From: Labia minor
Taxonomy: Eukaryota > Arthropoda > Insecta > Dermaptera > Spongiphoridae
NCBI GenBank assembly: GCA_963082975.1
Contig: OY720345.1
Location: forward strand, 10,690,491 to 10,754,490
Length of the DNA stretch: 64,000 nt
Reading direction: 5' to 3'
Of the stretch, positions 58,591 to 64,000 are shown in pieces; positions within the stretch are counted from its first letter, which is position 1, and each line of letters begins with the position of its first letter. The position numbers and the translations under genes were made by a program. The notes beneath the pieces were generated by a model. It was not told the DNA's origin. It was given only the letters and a program-made list of their open reading frames with translations, and ran no database searches.

Positions 58591-59239
58591 ATATATATAT
58601 ATATATATCATAAAATTACTAGAGAGAGAGAGAGAGATAAGAAGAATTCTGAAATTCTTCAATTCATGAAATATTATTTTTACAGAAAATAACCCTTTCA
58701 TCTCTATTTCTCTCACTCTTTTTTATCTATCTATCTATCTATCAATCTACGATCTCGTATATCTATATCTAATATACGCGTAATTTATATATACTGGATG
58801 CTCAGTGAGTCAGGATATATATATTAAATTATTCCAGAATGATGAGTCTTTATTAATAAAATATTTAATAAAAACTCACTGAACATCTGTTAACAGGAAT
58901 GAATAAAAAAAAACCTTTAATTTTATTTGGATGAATTCATTCAATATGAACGTAGTTTCTTTTCTTTATTAAGTGTTCATTCATTTTTAAAGGCATTTAA
59001 ATACTAAAAATAATTATTAAATTATTTTAATAAGAATGATTTTTATATTGTATTTGATTCCCAAAGTGGGCGCTGGAGCGATCCAGGGGGCGGTGATTGC
59101 CACAGGAATATTTAGGGAAAATTACTTGTATATTACTTTTCTATTCTGAGATCAATAAATAGATACATAAATTCCATGTTTCTAATTTACACCTTTATAT
59201 TTATAATATTTTGGAAATGCCTTTCTGTTTAAGTGTTAT
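58591..59239. other. AT-rich spacer with microsatellites
   Basis: (AT)n at 58590-58609, (GA)n at 58620-58637, (TATC)n at 58724-58743. The short GC-richer patch at 59064-59100 has no assignable identity. Confidence 0.5.
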
Positions 59240-59838
59240 TAAAATTAAATAAATTGGATTAAATAACATAATATATTATATTTAAATTAAATTTAATTAA
59301 TTATAAATTATAAATTAAAATTAATAAATAATATTTATTAAACCAGCGCATGTTTGACTTTTTGTTGATGGCACCACGTCACGTGTTGGGGCGTGAGATT
59401 TGCAGTATTAAAAAATTAATTCTGGTACTTTCAGCGATTCAATCAAGCTGAAATTCTATATATAGCAGTTTTATACAATTTGTAATCGTGTGAAAAACTA
59501 TCAAACATATCTCTTTATTTTTACGGTCACTTTAGTGGGAAAAAAAATCAAGAAGTGGGTAATGACCCTCTTCCGGTAGAGCTACATTTCTCAAAAGTTG
59601 ATAGAAAACTACGAATTTTGAATAATGCCCATCTACCAAATTTCATGAGTCTAGCTCAAACCGTTTTTGCGTAATCTTGTCTACATACACTCATACACAC
59701 AAATTCGCACACACACACAGACAGACATTTTTCTCAACCTTAGTGAAAATGATTCAGGAACCTTCAAAACGTATAAAAACATCAAAATCTTAACATCGAA
59801 AATCTTCGTGATCGCAATACTATCTCTGGCGGGATAGT
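59240..59838 (-). mobile_element. Family 2 element, copy k (3' hairpin lost)
   Basis: AT zone, CACCACGTCACGTG box, inverted core, (CA)n at 59712-59719, then CTCTGGCGGGATAGT and A5. The hairpin and inverted repeat expected before 59240 are absent. Confidence 0.72.
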
Positions 59839-60414
59839 AAAAATGTTAATTTCCAAATTTTTTTCTGGAAAGGGGGCGCCAAATAGGTTTGGGAAGCACT
59901 GATATAGAAAGTGTTTGGGTATGATAATTTAGTAATACTACTACATATACGTATACATTTATTTAATGTTGTAGTTTATGAATTTTGTTGAATATTGCAT
60001 AGCATTTTACATATCTTATACCTTTGATTATTTAATTAAACTGTTTCATAATCTAAATATAATATAATCTTGTAAACTCGTATAGTATCTTATTTACTTG
60101 GGTTTTAAGTTTACACATCTGATATAATAACTTTTAAAATATGAAAATGTTTGTTTTGTATTTATTTCATTTCAAGAGTATTATATATCAAGTATTATAA
60201 ATACGTATGTATATGCTTTTATCATAATATTATTTTTTTACATATCTTATTAAAAAATATATTCTTAAAATTATATAGAATGATTTTTTTTCAATTCAAA
60301 TTGAATATGAAAATAAGATTAATAATAATAAAATAAAATGAATACATTTGTTAGTGTGGCATTCGTTATATGAATCACAATATTTTTTAGAAGATATACA
60401 AATATTTAGGTATA
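59839..60414. other. AT-rich spacer
   Basis: 59865-59900 (GGAAAGGGGGCGCCAAATAG...GGGAAGCACTG) looks like one end of an hAT-type MITE with no partner seen; otherwise nothing. Confidence 0.4.
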
Positions 60415-61314
60415 CAGGGTGTCCCAAATTTCAATTTGAGGTTATTTTTGCTAAAAGTTGTTGGTTACCCTGAAGAAAGAACAGTTGTATAGTTGAGAGG
60501 TTAGGGTTAGTGAAAATGGATCGTTATACAATACAACAACGTGTTTTCATTATCTAAAAAATATTTGGAAAATAATGAAAGTTCGTAGTAAAATAATTCT
60601 AAGCGATGAAGCACATTTACACCTCGATGGCTTTGTTAATAGCCAGAATTGACGTATTTTAGAGGTCGGAGAACTCACGTGTGTTTGGCGAACGTCAAAT
60701 TCACCCACAACGTGTCTCTGTTTGGTGCGAATTTTTGGCAGGAGGCATCATTGGACCTGGTCAAGCAGCAATTGTTACTGGCGCTTGGTATTGCGACATG
60801 CTAAGGCAGTTCTTTCTGCCGAAATTAGATGCTATATTTGATTGATGTGGTCAATATGTGATATGTGTGAACAAGACGGTGCAACATGCCAAACAGTCAA
60901 AGAAACAATTCAATTCAATTTATTAGTCGTATACACTCTCGTTTCGGTGATCATAATTGGCGTCCTTAGATTCTGAGATCATGAGATTTAACTCCATTCG
61001 ATTTCTTCCAATGGAGTTGTTTCAAGTTTTAAGTCAAAGGGCAATGTGAACAAACCCACAACCATGCATCGTGCATTACAAGAGGAAATTAAACGCTGCA
61101 TCAACGAAATTCAACTACAATTATGCAGAAATATAATGAAAAATTTCGACGAAAGGATCCGTATGTGCCAGTAAAGCCGTGGAGGCCATTTTCGCCCGAT
61201 ATCTTATTCCATAAATAACCTTATAGTTTATATTTTATGATTCAATAAAAAATACAAATCTAAAGACTAAAACTTCAATTTAATTCAACTTTTGCGTTAA
61301 TTTTGGGACACCCT
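60415..61314 (+). mobile_element. Tc1/mariner (ITm) element with degenerate transposase
   Basis: 900 bp flanked by TA. Ends CAGGGTGTCCCAAATTTCAA and TTAATTTTGGGACACCC. The plus strand has KIILSDEAHLHLDGFVNSQN (first catalytic Asp), QDGATCQT-like in another frame, WRP/DLTPF-type sequence near 60990 and a C-terminal QxxLCRNIMKNFDERIRMCQ region, with many frameshifts. Related to, but distinct from, the 17782-18507 element. Confidence 0.85.
60575..61175 (+). pseudogene. ITm transposase catalytic-domain pseudogene
   Basis: Recognisable blocks in three frames: SDEAHLHLDGFVN at 60605, WRTSNSPTTC / VRFWQEASLDLV-type sequence around 60690-60750, AxYCDMLRQFFLPKLDAI near 60785, then the DGATC block and the C-terminus. 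Order and spacing are normal for the family, so it decayed by point mutation and small indels. Confidence 0.75.
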
Positions 61315-62641
61315 ATATATATATATAATTTAGATAAAGTATATTTGACCTCTCTCTCTCCTTTCTTTAATACCTATTGATTTTTAACTTGAGATCTATT
61401 TGAAGAATATGAAAATTTTCCAATATCCTTATAGTATATTTATATAAATAATATTTTATCTTTTAAAATCAACGACAAATTTATAATTTTCATATATTCC
61501 ATTTACTATTTTATCCTAATTTTATTGTTAAAATATTTCAATCTATAGTTTAATGATGATAAGATACTTTATTAATATAAAATATTAATTTTTAATTTCT
61601 AATAATAGTTGTGTATCATGTATTTGACTATTTTATGTTGATTTTCAATGAAATTTAAATGTAATTTACACAAAAGTCTTAATTAATGAAAGGGTTTCAC
61701 GATAGACTGGATAGCTGTATAATTAAATTCTTGTGATTTGATACTTGTTGTATGTCACAGTATTCAAATTTTATAGATAAGATAGTCTACTTTGATGAGA
61801 GGAAAGGAAACTTTGATTATTAATAATATAAAACAGAGGAAGTTCAATGGCAATGTGCCTGGTCCTCTGAACTTAATGACGAGCCATGCCAAGTTAGTAT
61901 ATATTTAATAATTTACAATTTAAGTGCAAAGGGTAGTTAAAATGAGCTTAGATTTCTAAAATAATACACACAAAAAAAACAAAAAAAAAAAACGGAAATG
62001 ACTATTCTTCTGATACAAATTTATTGCAAATATAAAATTGTATGAATTCATTGGTTGTGTTTTATCTGCAATCTATATGAAATAATTTTGGTAAAATTAT
62101 GATTCAGGAAAACGAAAGTTATATCGTATTAAATGATATTAAAAGGCGAGTGGGATTAGAAAAGAGGCTGGTTGAAAGAATCGTAGAATTGTAGATTGTA
62201 GATTCTCTCGTTCACTTATTAGAAATATTAGTTATTATTAAATTAAATTAATTTCTCAACTTAGACCGGTGCAATGACTAAAATGGCGTATAGGAATAAG
62301 TTGTTTTCAGTCCAGAGACAGGTAACGTTGAGATTAACGATGGTTGAACCGCCTACTATCGTGGCAGTATAGTGCACTAACATTGTTAACGAGCATAGGA
62401 CCAATTGACTTAGCAGCCTGGGAAAACTGAAATATTCCAGAAGAGAACAGGAGAGACTCCAACTGAAAAAGCAAATCAAAAAGAGAGGGAAAGATTTCTC
62501 ACAAAGTGGCAAGATGACGTGTGTGATGATGACGTGTCTGGAGGTTGGATCTATAGGTTAATCCCCAATATGAAGAAATGGTTGAATAGGAAATTTAGTG
62601 ATCTGAATTACTTCCTGACCACGGTAGTTTAGTTGTCTAGA
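61315..62641. other. Spacer
   Basis: No gene recognised. 62255-62600 is less AT-rich. Its hydrophobic minus-strand frame (62261-62512) has no ATG at its upstream end and no splice context linking it to CSGALNACT, so it is not called as the missing signal-anchor exon. Confidence 0.4.
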
Positions 62642-62979
62642 CAAGGGGTTCTCAACCTTTCAGGCTCTTTGCCCCCCTTAGAACACTGATGTGAGGTCAT
62701 GCAGTGTGAGTATCGCAAAATCATCTGACCTTTTTTTAGAACAATTTTGAAAAGAAAAATTAAAATCGGAAATGTTCGAAAAGTTTGCCCACAAAATCAT
62801 CTTCTTTTTTTAGAATCATTTTGAACAAAATTGAAAATAATCGGAAATGTTCGAAGTTTGGCCTCAAAATCCTCTTACCTTTTTTTTCAACAAAATTCTC
62901 AAAAGTTTGCAGGCACTTGAGATGCTCGCCACCCCCCCCCCCCCCCCAGGGAGGCGCGCCCCCAGGTTGAGAACCACCA
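62642..62979. mobile_element. hAT-type MITE related to H3
   Basis: Ends CAAGGGGTTCTCAACC and GGTTGAGAACCACC with GTCTAGA on both sides (62635-62641, 62980-62986). Internal CGCAAAATCATCTGACCTTT and AAAATCGGAAATGTTCG match the inverted interior of 34383-34655. The C run at 62932-62947 lies in the GC-rich end. Confidence 0.82.
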
Positions 62980-63857
62980 GTCTAGATTATGGGGTGGGAG
63001 GTAGACAATGCAGAGCAAACCATCTTTTTCTGCAAAAGGTGGACGGAGGAAATGGATTTATTAGAAGTCTTATATATACTTGGGGTGACCATCTCTCATG
63101 AAAATTAGAAGAATTATTGGTTGTAAGTGATGATAACTGAAAGGTCATCTAGGAAAAGGAAAAACAATCTCTGCTTAGAAAATAAGCGAATAAGGCTCCC
63201 TCTCGACTGATAATGAAGTAATGAATGACTAACGAGATTGAGAGTCGAGAAGATTTTGGCGGATAGTTAGTAACTCAGAAGTTTGCATAATCTAAAGATC
63301 ACCCTTGGATACCTATAAACAGGTTTTCCTCTCGTTAAAAAGAAAAAAATATTGATGATTTGGATTTAATTTTATAAAAATTCTCTAAACTCAAATTTAT
63401 TTTATCTATAAATTGAACAAATCTACATTTCAAATGATATATATATAAATTAAAAATATTAAAAAAACACATTTCTTTTAATTATTATTTTGAAATCAAA
63501 TTTCATATTTTTTTTCTTAAAATCTTTCATATGTTTTTTATGTTAAACTCTTTAAGAAAAAAAAAGTGAAGACACACAAATCGATTGAGTGGCAATCCAC
63601 TCAAGATCTCAAGCTGAATTAGATCTTCTTTTTACTCGCAACAAGCAGCTCACTTTCTTCCCAACAGGTCGTTTACTGTCTTAGTCAATTTTCTTTCTCA
63701 AAAAAAAAAAAAAAAATATTGATTTGAAATTTTTTTTTTTTTTAATTTTCAATATCTCATTCCATTCTTTTAAAATAAACCATTTGATGTTTTATTCATC
63801 AATTTGTAATAATTTTATTCAAAAATAAAATAAAAGATAAGAATTTTATTAATTTTT
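62980..63857. other. Spacer
   Basis: No gene recognised. 62990-63330 is less AT-rich without coding or RNA signature; A run at 63700-63716, T run at 63730-63742. Confidence 0.45.
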
Positions 63858-64000
63858 ACCGACCAACGATAGTAAGGGAGGTATTGTTTTCACACTAAAT
63901 TTCACATGTGGAGATTTTTACATATCTCCACGAATCATGCATTTTCTAAACAGAAATAAGTTGACCTGTGGCCAGGTCCGAACCGACCGACTGTTTGAAA
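63858..64000 (+). mobile_element. Family 1 composite at window edge
   Basis: The 5' 97 bases of a plus-oriented family 1 element (ACCGACCAACG...ATTTTCTAAACAG) are followed at 63955 by the 3' end of a minus-oriented copy (AATAAGTTGACCTGTGGCC...). The junction is the reverse complement of the one at 8202/8203. The element continues past the window. Confidence 0.8.

Noticed and set aside
62261-62512. Hydrophobic minus-strand frame as the missing CSGALNACT signal-anchor exon
   Set aside because: The frame begins at TTG, has no upstream ATG before stops, no suitable donor in the right phase was evident, and its sequence does not resemble the family's stem.

Overview
This window is a very AT-rich, gene-poor stretch of an animal nuclear genome. 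It looks like an invertebrate, most likely an arthropod: the introns are long and canonical GT-AG, one glycosyltransferase gene is clearly metazoan, and Tc1/mariner, hAT, Helentron/Helitron-like and non-LTR debris is dense. The species cannot be fixed from the sequence alone.

One host gene is visible, on the minus strand. Four exons (48353-48647, 43288-43642, 35813-36186, 24343-24490) splice in frame into about 390 codons of a chondroitin sulfate N-acetylgalactosaminyltransferase (CSGALNACT type). The splice sites, phases and motifs (DVD metal-binding motif, GFWRDFG, GMTCQYR, GWGGEDV, HIWH) all agree. The first exon(s), with the signal anchor and most of the stem, and the last coding exon (about 60 residues) were not found. 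The visible introns are 4.7, 7.1 and 11.3 kb and are filled with repeats.

The rest is mobile-element archaeology. Family 1 (ends ACCGACCGAC ... hairpin ... AACTTATT) and family 2 (ends ACTATCTCGC ... hairpin ... CCAGC) supply about 20 copies and fragments. Both have the same plan: a 10-bp 5' subterminal repeat, a microsatellite, a core, the inverted 10-bp repeat, then a 3' hairpin, with insertion inside T runs and no obvious target duplication. This matches non-autonomous Helentron elements (HINE/DINE-1-like). The two families also share a core with exactly fixed spacing. Family 3 (38561-39959, 13060-14010 and shorter copies) looks like a non-autonomous Helitron carrying tRNA-like segments.

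Other elements are Tc1/mariner remnants of at least six types (17.8, 21.2, 22.6, 40.9-42.9, 54.1, 56.3 and 60.4 kb), hAT-type MITEs with 8-bp duplications, including one nested pair, and four foldback elements of one family, one of which contains a second MITE. There is also a pogo/Tigger-like element, a TIR element of unknown superfamily, three fragments of one non-LTR retrotransposon plus an R1-like fragment, a tRNA-derived SINE, and a repeated 1.2-kb module at 31.9 and 51.1 kb. No CRISPR, operon, rRNA or convincing tRNA gene is present.
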